Positions 1 to 8,704 are shown, numbered from the stretch's first letter. The stretch is DNA of 64,000 nt from Rhizobium bangladeshense (GCF_017357245.1 NZ_CP071612.1:1677001-1741000), one strand, 5' to 3'. A program made the numbers and translations. Notes: generated from the letters alone by a model not told the origin.

Positions 1-2006
1 CGCCGCTCTCCAAGGCGATCGAGGAGGAGCCGAAGCTGCAGGAGGAGGCGGCGAAGGAGCCGGTGGTCGCGCGTCTGCTCGACATCGCCCAGAAGATTGA
101 AGGGCTTTATCGTCACGCCTCGACGCATGCTGCCGGCATCGTCATCGGCGACCGCCCGCTGTCCAAGCTCGTGCCGATGTATCGCGATCCGCGCTCCGAC
201 ATGCCCGTCACCCAGTTCAACATGAAATGGGTGGAGCAGGCAGGCCTCGTGAAGTTCGACTTCCTCGGCTTGAAGACGTTGACCGTGCTGAAGGTCGCCG
301 TCGATTTCGTCGCCAAACGCGGCATTAAAGTCGATCTTGCGGCCATTCCGCTCGACGACAAGAAGACTTACGAAATGCTGTCGCGCGGCGAGACGGTCGG
401 CGTGTTCCAGGTGGAAAGTGCCGGCATGCGCAAGGCGCTGATCGGCATGAAGCCGGACTGCATCGAGGACATCATCGCGCTGGTGGCGCTCTACCGCCCG
501 GGCCCGATGGAGAACATCCCGGTTTATAATGCCCGCAAGCACGGCGAGGAGGAGGTGGAATCGATCCACCCGATGATCGACCATCTGCTCAAGGAAACCC
601 AGGGCGTCATCGTCTATCAGGAACAGGTGATGCAGATCGCCCAGGTCCTGTCCGGCTATTCATTGGGTGAAGCCGATCTTCTGCGCCGCGCCATGGGTAA
701 GAAGATCAAGGCCGAGATGGACCAGCAGCGTGAGCGCTTCGTCGATGGCGCGGTGAAGAACGGTGTGAAGAAGCCGCAGGCCGACGTCATCTTCGATCTC
801 TTGGCGAAATTCGCCAATTACGGCTTCAACAAGTCGCATGCCGCCGCCTATGCCATCGTCTCATACCAGACGGCCTATATGAAGGCGCATTACCCGGTCG
901 AGTTCCTCGCCGCTTCGATGACGCTCGACATGTCCAACACGGAAAAGGTCAATGATTTCCGTCAAGATGCCAAACGCCTCGGCATCGAGGTGATCGCACC
1001 TTCGGTGCAGACCTCCTTCCGCCATTTCGAGACCGGCGACAACCGGATCTACTATGCGCTGGCCGCCCTCAAGGGCGTCGGCGAATCCGCCGTCGACCAT
1101 ATCGTCGAGGTGCGCGGCGACAAGCCCTTCGCCAGCATCGAGGATTTCTGCCTGCGCATCGATCCGCGCCAGGTGAACCGCCGCGTGTTGGAAAGCCTGA
1201 TCTATGCCGGCGCCTTCGATTGTTTCGGCACGGACCGCGCCCAGCTTGCCGCCGGGCTCGACCGCATCCTCGGCTATGCCCAGCGCGCCCAGGAAAACAA
1301 GCTGAGCGGCCAGTCGGATATTTTCGGCAGTACATTGACGTCAGGTCCGGAGAAGATCTCCTTGCCGCCTTATTCACCCTGGCTGGCTTCGGAGCGGCTG
1401 CTCAAGGAATTCCAGGTGCTGGGCTTCTATCTCACGGCCCACCCGCTCGATTCCTACAGCAACATCCTGCAGAAGATGCGCGTGCAGACCTTTGCCGAGT
1501 TCTCCGCGGCGATCAAGCAGGGGGCTGCCAATGCGCGCCTTGCCGGCACCGTCATCTCGAAGCAGGAGCGCAAGACCCGCACCGGCAACAAGATGGGCAT
1601 CATCGTCTTTTCCGACTCGTCGGGCCAGTTCGAAGCCGTGCTGTTTTCGGAGATGCTGAACCAGTATCGCGATGTGCTCGAGTCCGGAAAATCCTTCTTG
1701 CTGACCGCGACCGGCGAGGAGCGGCCGGAGGGCATCGGCCTGCGTATCCAGACGATCCAGTCGCTCGAGGAAAAGTCGCTGCAGATGCAGAAGGCGCTGC
1801 GCGTCTATGTCAGAGATTCCGGACCGCTGAGAATGGTTGCCGGCCATCTGAACGCCAAGGGCGACGGCCTGGTTTCCTTCATCGTCATCAAGGAGGAGGG
1901 CAAACGCGAGGTGGAAGTGGCGCTGCCGGAGAAATACCGCATCACGCCGGAGATCGCAGCCGCCCTTCGCGCCGCCCCTGGCGTCGTTGACGTCGAACTT
2001 GTCTGA
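1..2006 (+). CDS. dnaE: DNA polymerase III subunit alpha, 3' part (5' end outside window)
   Basis: Catalytic subunit of the replicative polymerase. The frame is open from base 3 and ends at TGA 2004-2006, leaving about 667 residues of a family that is usually about 1,160 long. Visible landmarks are HASTHAAGIVIG, the VKFDFLGL segment carrying the third catalytic aspartate, the RPGPMENIPVY finger segment, the long KSHAAAYAIVSYQTAYMKAH helix, a helix-hairpin-helix stretch (NRRVLESLIYAGAFDCFG) and a C-terminal OB fold (RLAGTVISKQERKTRTGNKM). The PHP domain and the first two catalytic aspartates lie upstream of the window. The reading frame looks intact. A GTG at 63 is internal, not a start. Family assignment is secure; it is the DnaE1 replicative type rather than the shorter-range DnaE2/ImuC judging by its motifs, though that cannot be settled without the N-terminus. 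Confidence 0.97.
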   Translation, partial: PLSKAIEEEPKLQEEAAKEPVVARLLDIAQKIEGLYRHASTHAAGIVIGDRPLSKLVPMYRDPRSDMPVTQFNMKWVEQAGLVKFDFLGLKTLTVLKVAVDFVAKRGIKVDLAAIPLDDKKTYEMLSRGETVGVFQVESAGMRKALIGMKPDCIEDIIALVALYRPGPMENIPVYNARKHGEEEVESIHPMIDHLLKETQGVIVYQEQVMQIAQVLSGYSLGEADLLRRAMGKKIKAEMDQQRERFVDGAVKNGVKKPQADVIFDLLAKFANYGFNKSHAAAYAIVSYQTAYMKAHYPVEFLAASMTLDMSNTEKVNDFRQDAKRLGIEVIAPSVQTSFRHFETGDNRIYYALAALKGVGESAVDHIVEVRGDKPFASIEDFCLRIDPRQVNRRVLESLIYAGAFDCFGTDRAQLAAGLDRILGYAQRAQENKLSGQSDIFGSTLTSGPEKISLPPYSPWLASERLLKEFQVLGFYLTAHPLDSYSNILQKMRVQTFAEFSAAIKQGAANARLAGTVISKQERKTRTGNKMGIIVFSDSSGQFEAVLFSEMLNQYRDVLESGKSFLLTATGEERPEGIGLRIQTIQSLEEKSLQMQKALRVYVRDSGPLRMVAGHLNAKGDGLVSFIVIKEEGKREVEVALPEKYRITPEIAAALRAAPGVVDVELV

Positions 2007-2011
2007 CGAAG

Positions 2012-2048
2012 AGGCAACCGGGATAAGCCCGGCTGCCTGTCCTTTGCT
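2012..2048 (+). terminator. Probable terminator after dnaE
   Basis: AGGCA-a-CCGGG and CCCGG-c-TGCCT (2012-2038) form a two-part GC-rich stem with a 5-nt loop, followed by a T-rich tail (GTCCTTTGCTTTC). It fills the space between the dnaE stop and the convergent MFS gene stop at 2050, so it may serve both strands. Confidence 0.55.
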
Positions 2049-2049
2049 T

Positions 2050-3489
2050 TCAGCCGGCCTGTAGCCGGCATGACGCGTCCGCACAGCGGCCTCTGCCAAA
2101 GCCCATGATGACCATGCCGATCAGCGTCGCTCCGACTGGCACGATCAAGGCGGTCCGCAGCGCCTCGAGCCGTTCGGACGGGCTGTCACCATCGCCGAGG
2201 GCAAGCGTGCCGACGGCGCTGACGGCGGACAGGCCCAAGGCTGCACCGAACTGGAACGAGGTGTTCACCAGGCCGCTTGCCAGCCCCTGTTCGTCTTCGG
2301 CGATACCTTCCGTCGCGATGATCGTCAGCGGTCCATAGCCTAGCGAGAAGGCGAGGCCGAGCAGAACCATTGACGGCAACATGGCGGTATAGGTCCAGTC
2401 GAGGCCCATGCCGAGGAAGAGCGCGTAGCCGGCGATGGCGAAAGCAAAGCCGCCAAGTACGACGCGTCCGTTACCAAAGCGTTCGACGAGCAGGGGCGTG
2501 AGCAGCGGAGCCAGAATGGCATCCATGCCGATAACGATCAGCGCGAGGCTGGTTTCGAAGGAAGACCAGCCCAGTAGCTCCTGCAGATAAAGCGAGACGA
2601 CGAACTGGAAACCGAAGAAAGCGCCGGTAAAGTGCATCGCCCCGAGATTGGATTGCACAAGAACGGCAGATCGGAAAATCCCGAGCCTTATCAGCGGCGC
2701 GCGCGACTTGCGTTCAATGAGAGCGAAGGCGAACCAGAGCACCATGCTCGCCCCTGCTGCCGCGATCGTCCAAGTCAGATCGTTGGCCGCGTGTTCCATC
2801 CGTGTCAGCGCATAGGCGGCAAGCAACATGGCGCCGGTCAACGTCAGCGCGCCCGCAATGTCGAATTTTTGCCGCTGGGCGGCGTCTTCCTTCTTCTCTA
2901 CGATCAGCTTCATGCCGGCCAGCAGCAGGATAGCGGAGAAGATCACCGGTGCGAAGAACACCCAGCGCCAGCCGATGGCTGATAGAAGCCCTCCAATGAC
3001 AAGGCCGAGCGAGAAGCCGGCCGAGGCGGTGCCGGCATAGATCAGCACGGCCCTGTTGCGCTGCGGTCCCTCTGGAAAGTTGCCGTTGATAAGGGCAAGG
3101 CCAGCCGGTGTCATGAAGGCAGCCGCCGCACCTGTCACGAAGCGAGCCGCCAGCAGCATCCAGCCCTCGGTCGCAAAACCGCCGAGACCAGAAAACAGCA
3201 GGAATACCGTGAGCGCCGTCAAAAAGACCTTGCGCTTGCCGTACATATCGGCGACTCGCCCTCCGAGCAGCATCAGGCCGGCATAGGCAAGCACATAGGC
3301 CGAGACAACGGCGCTCAATGTTGTCGTCGAAAGGCCGAGTTCGGCCCGGATCGAGGGCAGGGCGATATTGAGCATGGCCGCATCGACACCTTCGAGAAAA
3401 ATCGCGCCACAGAGCACGGTCAGCATACCGGCAGCTCCGGCGCCCATTCTCGCGCTCTCTGCTGCCAAGGGAGGACTTGTAGACATCAT
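2050..3489 (-). CDS. MFS drug-exporter-like protein (DHA2/EmrB-QacA type)
   Basis: A 479-residue polytopic inner-membrane protein with about 14 hydrophobic segments, the size and layout of the 14-helix DHA2 drug:proton antiporters. The loop after the second helix carries an MFS motif A variant (GGRVADMYGKRKVF, about residues 76-90), and a glycine-rich motif C-like helix follows (SAGFSLGLVIGGLLSAIGWR). The start is one of two tandem ATGs (3489 or 3486). It is transcribed away from the HxlR-type regulator at 3591 with an inverted repeat between them, the usual arrangement for a regulator controlling an exporter. Substrate cannot be read from the sequence; export of a toxic compound or electrophile is an inference from the family and the neighbour. 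Confidence 0.85.
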   Translation of the reverse strand: MMSTSPPLAAESARMGAGAAGMLTVLCGAIFLEGVDAAMLNIALPSIRAELGLSTTTLSAVVSAYVLAYAGLMLLGGRVADMYGKRKVFLTALTVFLLFSGLGGFATEGWMLLAARFVTGAAAAFMTPAGLALINGNFPEGPQRNRAVLIYAGTASAGFSLGLVIGGLLSAIGWRWVFFAPVIFSAILLLAGMKLIVEKKEDAAQRQKFDIAGALTLTGAMLLAAYALTRMEHAANDLTWTIAAAGASMVLWFAFALIERKSRAPLIRLGIFRSAVLVQSNLGAMHFTGAFFGFQFVVSLYLQELLGWSSFETSLALIVIGMDAILAPLLTPLLVERFGNGRVVLGGFAFAIAGYALFLGMGLDWTYTAMLPSMVLLGLAFSLGYGPLTIIATEGIAEDEQGLASGLVNTSFQFGAALGLSAVSAVGTLALGDGDSPSERLEALRTALIVPVGATLIGMVIMGFGRGRCADASCRLQAG

Positions 3490-3526
3490 GAAGTTCCTTA
3501 TGCGTGAAGCAGGGAAGAACGAGGAT

Positions 3527-3561
3527 GGTTACATATTGAACCTCGGTTCCCTATTGTAACC
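3527..3561. promoter_or_regulatory. Nested palindrome, probable HxlR operator
   Basis: Two concentric inverted repeats lie in the divergent 101-bp gap. The outer pair is GGTTACA (3527-3533) and TGTAACC (3555-3561); the inner pair is GAACC (3538-3542) and GGTTC (3545-3549). Their centres agree within half a base pair. Symmetry and location fit a dimeric winged-helix regulator bound between its own gene and the MFS gene. Binding is inferred. Confidence 0.6.
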
Positions 3562-3590
3562 AAGGCTGACATAGGGCATGGTTCGAACCC

Positions 3591-4022
3591 ATGGAAGAAG
3601 GCACTTCAAACTCACCGAGTGACTGCTGCAGCACCGAGCGCGATTACGACATCCACCAGTGGGATGCGCGGGAGGAGTGCGAGGTGCGTCAGATCCTCGA
3701 TCGCATTGCCGACAAATGGTCGCTGCTGGTCATTGCGCTGCTCGAAAAGCGCACCCTTCGCTTTACCGAACTGCGCAAAAGTATTGATGGCATCAGCCAG
3801 CGCATGCTGACGACGACGTTGCGTCAGCTCGAGCGTGACGGTCTAATCGAGCGGACGGTTTATCCAGTGGTGCCGCCAAGGGTCGATTACGCGTTGACGG
3901 ATCTCGGCTGCACGCTGCACGATACGATCAAGGCGCTCGTCGTCTGGACGGAAGCGAACCAGGCAAAGATTATTGCGGCCCGCCGAAGCTACGACGAGCG
4001 CGCCGTCGAGAAGCTTTGGTAG
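3591..4022 (+). CDS. HxlR-family winged-helix transcriptional regulator
   Basis: A 143-residue protein with the HxlR signature: CEVRQILDRIADKWSLLVI (about residues 30-48), LRFTELRKSIDGISQRMLTT as the recognition region, then the wing (LERDGLIERTVYPVVPPRVD) and Y-ALTDLG. Family members are dimeric MarR-like DNA-binding proteins, several of which sense electrophiles or oxidants through cysteines. Here Cys12-Cys13 lie in the N-terminal arm and Cys30 sits at the conserved position near the first helix, so thiol sensing is plausible but unproven. It is divergent from the MFS exporter and ends 3 bp from the convergent L,D-transpeptidase stop. It most likely controls the exporter and itself. Confidence 0.88.
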   Translation: MEEGTSNSPSDCCSTERDYDIHQWDAREECEVRQILDRIADKWSLLVIALLEKRTLRFTELRKSIDGISQRMLTTTLRQLERDGLIERTVYPVVPPRVDYALTDLGCTLHDTIKALVVWTEANQAKIIAARRSYDERAVEKLW

Positions 4023-4025
4023 GTC

Positions 4026-5273
4026 TCAGTTCTCGCGGGTGACAGTAATGAATTCGGTACCTTCGCCTGTTTCGGAGCCGATGCCCGTATCCGAGATTGT
4101 CAAAGTCGAGCCGGGCGAAATCAACGCGTCGATCCGGTGACGGGTTTCGTCCGGAATCGAGATTCGACTGAGCGCCTTGGCGACGGGCCGGCCGCTGATG
4201 ATCGAGCTTTCCTGATTGGTGATGCCGAGCCGCTTCATCGTCTCACGGGAGAGATTGTTCGTGAGCGTCACTCCGAGCCAGTCCGCCGTGCCGGCGGTCG
4301 CATCGATTGCATGCAGCGTCAGGAAATGCGTGCCGAGTGCCAGGCTCGGATCGGCGATTATCACCGGCGCCTCGAATATCGGCTCGAAGGACTGTCGCAC
4401 CATGATGACGCCGTTCGGCGGCTCACCCCTGCCGGCCGCCGCATAGAGCGATTTGAGCAGGTTGTCGGAGATCAGGTTCCTGTCACCGGCAAATTCTGTA
4501 AACCGCAGCGCCTTGAAAGCCTTGATTGCCTGCACGGTCGTCGGACCGAGCAGACCGTCCGGATCGCCGGCAGAAAAGCCGAGCTGGTTGAGAAGGGCCT
4601 GGATGTCGATTACCGTTTCGCGCAGCGTCCGGCGCGTGATGAGCATGCTGATCGGCTCGGATGGCGCCTTGGCTTCCTCGGGCGCAACCGGCATCGGCAT
4701 TACAGCCGTGTTGTTCATCGCCACCTGCACCGGTGCTTCGGTATAGCTTGGTATCGAGGGCCGCAGCTCGACATCCGAGAGGAGCGGCATCGCTGCCGGC
4801 GAGTCCGGATGGAAAAGATTGGGGTGGTCGATCGGCTGCGGCGCCAGTTCGCCGTCGCTGATAATGACCGGAACACCGGCGTCGGTCATTCCATAGAGCA
4901 TCTTTGCGAAGGCGCCGGGCATGCGCACACAGCCGTGCGAAGCCGGATGGCGCGGCACCGAATTGGATTCATGCAGTGCGATGCCGGACCAAGTCAGTCG
5001 CTGCATGAAAGGCATCGGCGCGTTCGAATAGAGGTTGGATTCGTGGTACTTCTTCTTTTCGATGACGGAGAAGATGCCGCTCGGCGTCGTGTGGCCTTCC
5101 TTGCCGGTCGAGACCTTCGAGGTGGCGACGACCTCGGTGCCATCATAAACCACAAGCGACTGCTTGTTCTTCGAGACGAAGATCTGCAGGGTCCGTGCTT
5201 CCGCGGCAAAAGCAGGGTGTACGAGGGCAGTGGCCGACAGCAAGCCGAGGCCGAAGACGAGACGCGAGACCAT
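4026..5273 (-). CDS. L,D-transpeptidase (YkuD) with peptidoglycan-binding domain
   Basis: Periplasmic cell-wall enzyme that would form 3-3 peptidoglycan cross-links or attach proteins to the wall. I start at the ATG at 5273 (415 aa) because it is followed directly by a good signal peptide (MVSRLVFGLGLLSATALVHP, cleavage near AFA-AEA). An in-frame ATG at 5306 would add 11 residues in front of the signal. The YkuD domain (about residues 30-145) holds the catalytic SHGCVRM with Cys, and the HESN and PRHPA context. A linker leads to a peptidoglycan-binding type 1 domain (DIQALLNQLGFSAGDPDGLL), then a C-terminal region with no domain I recognise. It is convergent with the HxlR gene, 3 bp apart. 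Confidence 0.88.
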   Translation of the reverse strand: MVSRLVFGLGLLSATALVHPAFAAEARTLQIFVSKNKQSLVVYDGTEVVATSKVSTGKEGHTTPSGIFSVIEKKKYHESNLYSNAPMPFMQRLTWSGIALHESNSVPRHPASHGCVRMPGAFAKMLYGMTDAGVPVIISDGELAPQPIDHPNLFHPDSPAAMPLLSDVELRPSIPSYTEAPVQVAMNNTAVMPMPVAPEEAKAPSEPISMLITRRTLRETVIDIQALLNQLGFSAGDPDGLLGPTTVQAIKAFKALRFTEFAGDRNLISDNLLKSLYAAAGRGEPPNGVIMVRQSFEPIFEAPVIIADPSLALGTHFLTLHAIDATAGTADWLGVTLTNNLSRETMKRLGITNQESSIISGRPVAKALSRISIPDETRHRIDALISPGSTLTISDTGIGSETGEGTEFITVTREN

Positions 5274-5480
5274 GATACCCAACCATACGCAATACTGGTC
5301 CGGCACATTATGGGACGAAGTTTAAGGAAGGTTTTAAACCCTAGGTCGTTCGTTCGCCCGGAGGGCTGCAGCAGTTCCGCGATATCGGCGCGCAGAAGAC
5401 AATGGCAAGGCATGTCGGTGAATCAAAGTCTGAGCGGTTTGCTTTAGGCCATTGTTCTGTATGGGCCTCGCAGAGATGTT

Positions 5481-5797
5481 CTAGAGCCTTTCCGGGTTAG
5501 ATTGAAGCATTCTGTTTGCTCAAACGGAGTCGGATGGTCGACCGGCCGGCGCGCGTCGTAGCCAAGCCCTACGGCCAAGCCGGCCGTCGATCAGGCGGCC
5601 CGTTTCAGCCAACCTCCCGCAGAATCGCCGGACGCACTTGTCGCTTCGCCACGGCGAAGCGTGGGGGCGGGGCATCTCTAGCCAGGATCAAAGGCGATCG
5701 GCTCGGACGTACCTTGGGGATGCCCGTCGCCAATCGCCTTTGCCCTGACGAAAACCTGCTCCGGCAGAATGCTTCAATCTAACAGGAAAGGCTCTAG
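5481..5797. repeat. MITE-like intergenic repeat with long terminal inverted repeats
   Basis: The left end 5481-5514 (CTAGAGCCTTTCCGGGTTAG, then ATTGAAGCATTCTG) is matched in inverted orientation by the right end 5765-5797 with one indel and one mismatch over 33-34 bp. The 317-bp element carries no credible gene. A further inner inverted repeat involves AAGGCGATCGGC near 5691 and GCCAATCGCCTTT near 5732. Both outer ends are CTAG, which could be part of the repeat or a short target duplication. It resembles the non-autonomous palindromic mosaic elements known from rhizobial intergenic regions; I cannot assign it to a named family. Its right end overlaps the dinB stop. The gap left of it (5274-5480) shows no gene. 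Confidence 0.75.
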
Positions 5798-7116
5798 CGA
5801 TCGCGCTTGCTGCCGCCGAAGGTGAAACCGGTCTCGACTGTGTTCTTGCCGAATTTGTCGCGCAGCTTGTCCATCGCCGCTTCGGCTGCCGCCCGCCGTC
5901 CCGACTGCCGGTCGATGAGATCCGGCGGATCGGCGCGGGCAGCGTCGCCGAGATCGGTGACGCCGATGCCGATCAGGCGGAATTTCGTACCGTCCGTCTC
6001 CCTTTCGAGAAGCTCGAGCCCGGTGCGGAAGATCCTGTCGGCAAGCTGGGTCGGATCCTCGAGCTTGCGATTACGGGTACGCGTCTTGAAGTCGGCGCTC
6101 TTCATCTTCAGCACCACAGTCTGCCCGGCAATGTCGTTCTTCTTCAGCCGCCAGGAAACCTTTTCCGAAAGATTGCGAAGGATCGGCACCAGATCGTCGT
6201 AGCGTGCAATGTCGTCGAAGAAGGTCGTTTCTGCCGAAACGCTCTTGGCGGCATCGTTGAGATGCACCTCGCGGTCGTCGATGCCGCGCGACAGCCGGGC
6301 GAGCCGCTGGCCGATGCTGCCGTAGCGGCGCATCAGGTCGTTCTCCTCCATCTGCTGCAACTGGCCGATCGTGCGGATGCCATCCGCCTCCAGCGTCGCG
6401 GCAAAGGCCTTGCCGACGCCCCAGATCGTGGTGACGGGACGTGGCGCCAGAAATTCAATCGCTTCCTCGCGGCCGATGACGGAGAAGCCGCGCGGCTTCT
6501 GCAGATCGGAAGCAACTTTGGCGAGGAATTTGCAATAGGAAAGCCCAACGGAGACGGTGATGCCGATCTCCTTTTCGACGCGGCGGGCGAACTTGGCGAG
6601 CGTGCGCGCCGGCGGGTCGTGATGCAGCCTCTCGGTGCCGCCAAGTTCCAGGAATGCTTCGTCGATCGACAGCGGCTGCACCAGCGGCGTCAGATCCTGC
6701 ATCATCGCGCGCACCTGGCGACCGACCCAGACGTATTTCTCCATGTCCGGGCGGATGACGACCGCCTGGGGGCATGCCTCCAACGCCTTGAACATCGGCA
6801 TGGCGGAACGCACGCCGTGGATGCGGGCGATATAGCAGGCAGTGGAGACGACACCGCGTTTGCCGCCGCCGATGATAACGGGCTTGTCGGCAAGTTCGGG
6901 ATTGTCGCGCTTCTCGACGGCTGCGTAGAAGGCATCGCAATCGATATGCGCAAGTGTCAGCCCATAGAGCTCGCGATGGCGCACTAGGCGCGGACTGCCG
7001 CAAGAAATGCAGCGGCGCGCCTCAGCCTTCTGCTCGGCAAGGCAGTCGCGACAGAAGCCGGGTGTCTTGTCAGGCGCGGCGGTCATGGTGAGAACAAAGG
7101 TTGAACGCCGCGACAC
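5794..7116 (-). CDS. dinB: DNA polymerase IV with N-terminal zinc-ribbon-like extension
   Basis: Y-family translesion polymerase. The core begins at [20 protein letters not shown] (metal-binding Asp, steric-gate region YAAVE), continues with [20 protein letters not shown] and the second catalytic motif SIDEAFLEL, then the thumb helix-hairpin-helix ([18 protein letters not shown]) and a little-finger domain. At 440 residues it is about 90 longer than E. coli DinB. An N-terminal extension carries C22-x2-C25 and C36-x2-C39, a likely zinc ribbon. The start may be ATG 7116 or ATG 7086. The final stop TAG (5794-5796) is inside the terminal repeat of the neighbouring mobile element, so the C-terminus may have been set by that insertion. 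Confidence 0.92.
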   Translation of the reverse strand: MSRRSTFVLTMTAAPDKTPGFCRDCLAEQKAEARRCISCGSPRLVRHRELYGLTLAHIDCDAFYAAVEKRDNPELADKPVIIGGGKRGVVSTACYIARIHGVRSAMPMFKALEACPQAVVIRPDMEKYVWVGRQVRAMMQDLTPLVQPLSIDEAFLELGGTERLHHDPPARTLAKFARRVEKEIGITVSVGLSYCKFLAKVASDLQKPRGFSVIGREEAIEFLAPRPVTTIWGVGKAFAATLEADGIRTIGQLQQMEENDLMRRYGSIGQRLARLSRGIDDREVHLNDAAKSVSAETTFFDDIARYDDLVPILRNLSEKVSWRLKKNDIAGQTVVLKMKSADFKTRTRNRKLEDPTQLADRIFRTGLELLERETDGTKFRLIGIGVTDLGDAARADPPDLIDRQSGRRAAAEAAMDKLRDKFGKNTVETGFTFGGSKRDR

Positions 7117-7156
7117 TACGCCTTAAGCTGGCGAGTCACAAGAGAGGGCGGGAGCT

Positions 7157-7816
7157 TTGCCTTTGGATAAAGATTTTCGTTTCGAGCCGGTGACGGCAGA
7201 ACGGTGGGGCGACTTCGAAACCTTGTTCGGCCCTCAGGGGGCTTTTTGTAATTGCTGGTGTGTCGCGCTGCGCTTGCCGCATTCGATGAGGACTGCGATG
7301 ACGGCAGACGAGCGCAAGGCGCATATGCGGGAGCGGATCGAGGCGGGACCGCCGCCTGGGATCCTCTGTTATGACGATGGCGGACCGGTCGCATGGGTGC
7401 AGGTCGGGCCGCGCCACGACGTGCCGCAGTTCAATTCACCGCGCACCGTCTCGCGGCCACTGGACGAGGACGATGCGCATGATCCCTCCATCTGGGCGGT
7501 GAGCTGCTTTTTTCTGCTGCCCAAACTGCGGGGCAGGCGTATGAGCCATCGGCTGCTTGCCGGCGCGATCGACTACGCGCGGTGCCAGGGAGCGCGGTTG
7601 GTCGAAGCTTGCCCGATCGATCATGTGAAGCAGTCGAAATCGGTGACGCTCTGCATAGGCTCGACGGCAATCTTCGACGCAGCCGGCTTCAAGACGATTG
7701 CCAGACGCAAGGACGGCCGGCCGCTCATGCGGCTGGAACTGCGCGATGGAAGGCGCCGGAAAGGAAATGGGCCTCGATCAACTCGGCCGCATGTCCCCAG
7801 TCGGCAGCACGGGTGA
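7157..7816 (+). CDS. GNAT-family N-acetyltransferase-like protein
   Basis: A 219-residue protein. The N-terminal part (FEPVTAERWGDFETLFGPQG, then CNCWCVALRLP) and the central CFFLLPKLRGRRMSHRLLAG, a V-x-x-R/G-x-G/A-like acetyl-CoA loop after the beta-4 strand, fit GNAT proteins; the later AAGFKTIARRKDGRPLMRLE matches the usual end of the fold. Substrate unknown. The start is TTG 7157, chosen because GGCGGGAG lies just upstream; no ATG comes before the conserved start. The last 92 bp (7725-7816) overlap, tail to tail, the gene on the other strand, and the final 30 residues (basic, low complexity) may be a read-on after loss of an earlier stop. Confidence 0.72.
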   Translation: MPLDKDFRFEPVTAERWGDFETLFGPQGAFCNCWCVALRLPHSMRTAMTADERKAHMRERIEAGPPPGILCYDDGGPVAWVQVGPRHDVPQFNSPRTVSRPLDEDDAHDPSIWAVSCFFLLPKLRGRRMSHRLLAGAIDYARCQGARLVEACPIDHVKQSKSVTLCIGSTAIFDAAGFKTIARRKDGRPLMRLELRDGRRRKGNGPRSTRPHVPSRQHG

Positions 7817-8393
7817 TGTCGTCGGCTGCCGCCGGCGCGAAACGATGGACGGGCGAATCCGGCATTAGGTGAATGAGCAGGCAATCGGCCATGTATTCCC
7901 TGACGGAGTGCAGATTGTGCGCCATATCGTCTATGAAGACGACGGGAAAGGAGCGGCTGGCATGCAGCGCGTGAACAATCGGCCCCTTGGGTTGCTCGCT
8001 GGCAAGCAGCGGAAAGAGCAGGCCAGCGCTGTCCAGCAGCCGGCGGCGCTGATCCTGGAACCGTGGCGGCATCGCCGTCAGGAAAAGGATATCGGCCTCC
8101 TTCGAAAGCCGGCCAAGCGTTTCGACGACGCGGTCGACCGGCGTCTGCCACAATTCCTGCGCGTCGAAAAAATCTTCGATAAGCCGGCTGACCCGTTGGC
8201 CCTCGATCTCCGTGCCGTCCGCTTTCGAAACGATGTTGCCGTGAAGTCGAAACGATCGCGGCAGGAATTCGTGACCCAGGCTTTGAAGAAAGTGCTGGAA
8301 GGGGTCGATGAACTGCAGCACGACATCATCGACGTCGCAAACGATGAGCGGCCGCTTTCCGAGGCGAATCTGCGAAAGATCGAGCTCGGTCAC
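7725..8393 (-). CDS. HAD-superfamily hydrolase-like protein
   Basis: 222 residues with the four HAD motifs in order: CDVDDVV (motif I, nucleophile Asp and general acid Asp, about residues 19-25), LFLTAMP (motif II Thr), the QPKGP lysine (motif III) and VVFIDDMAHN (motif IV Asp pair). This predicts a cytoplasmic phosphatase or related hydrolase; substrate cannot be inferred. The start is GTG 8393, two bases after the stop of the upstream DUF3572 gene, so the pair is translationally close and probably one operon. The 3' end overlaps the convergent acetyltransferase-like gene by 92 bp. Confidence 0.8.
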   Translation of the reverse strand: MTELDLSQIRLGKRPLIVCDVDDVVLQFIDPFQHFLQSLGHEFLPRSFRLHGNIVSKADGTEIEGQRVSRLIEDFFDAQELWQTPVDRVVETLGRLSKEADILFLTAMPPRFQDQRRRLLDSAGLLFPLLASEQPKGPIVHALHASRSFPVVFIDDMAHNLHSVREYMADCLLIHLMPDSPVHRFAPAAADDITRAADWGHAAELIEAHFLSGAFHRAVPAA

Positions 8394-8395
8394 GC

Positions 8396-8704
8396 TCAGT
8401 ATTCCCCCGAATCGAGCCCCGGCGAGGAGAAATGCCGCCAGGCGGCGGTCACCGTCTCCGGGCTAAGACCGCTCGCCGTGCAGAAGGCCATCGCCGTCGG
8501 CTCGTGGTTCATCAGGAAATCCATCATGCCTGAGAGGAACCCCGGGTCGTTGACCGCGTTGCGCACCTGCTCGGGCGCCACTCCGGTGAGGGCGAGGAAG
8601 CGGCCGAACATGTCGGGATCGGCGGCAAGCCAGCCGAGCACGGCAATCGCCGTCTCGTGCGGGTCGGCCGCCTGTTGTTTCGAGGTCTTGAAGTTGCTTT
8701 GCAT
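8396..8704 (-). CDS. DUF3572-type small helical protein
   Basis: 102 residues, soluble, predicted largely alpha-helical. The stretch ETAIAVLGWLAADPDMFGRF followed by LTGVAPEQVRNAVNDPGFLS and TASGLSPETV matches my memory of the alphaproteobacterial DUF3572 family, whose function is not known. It lies first in a two-gene unit with the HAD-like gene (2-nt gap) and is divergent from divK, with 133 bp between them that must hold both promoters. Confidence 0.75.
   Translation of the reverse strand: MQSNFKTSKQQAADPHETAIAVLGWLAADPDMFGRFLALTGVAPEQVRNAVNDPGFLSGMMDFLMNHEPTAMAFCTASGLSPETVTAAWRHFSSPGLDSGEY

Noticed and set aside
5516..5782. An 88-codon open frame inside the inverted-repeat element
   Set aside because: It begins and ends within the repeat arms, has no ribosome-binding site and a basic low-complexity translation; the element looks non-autonomous.
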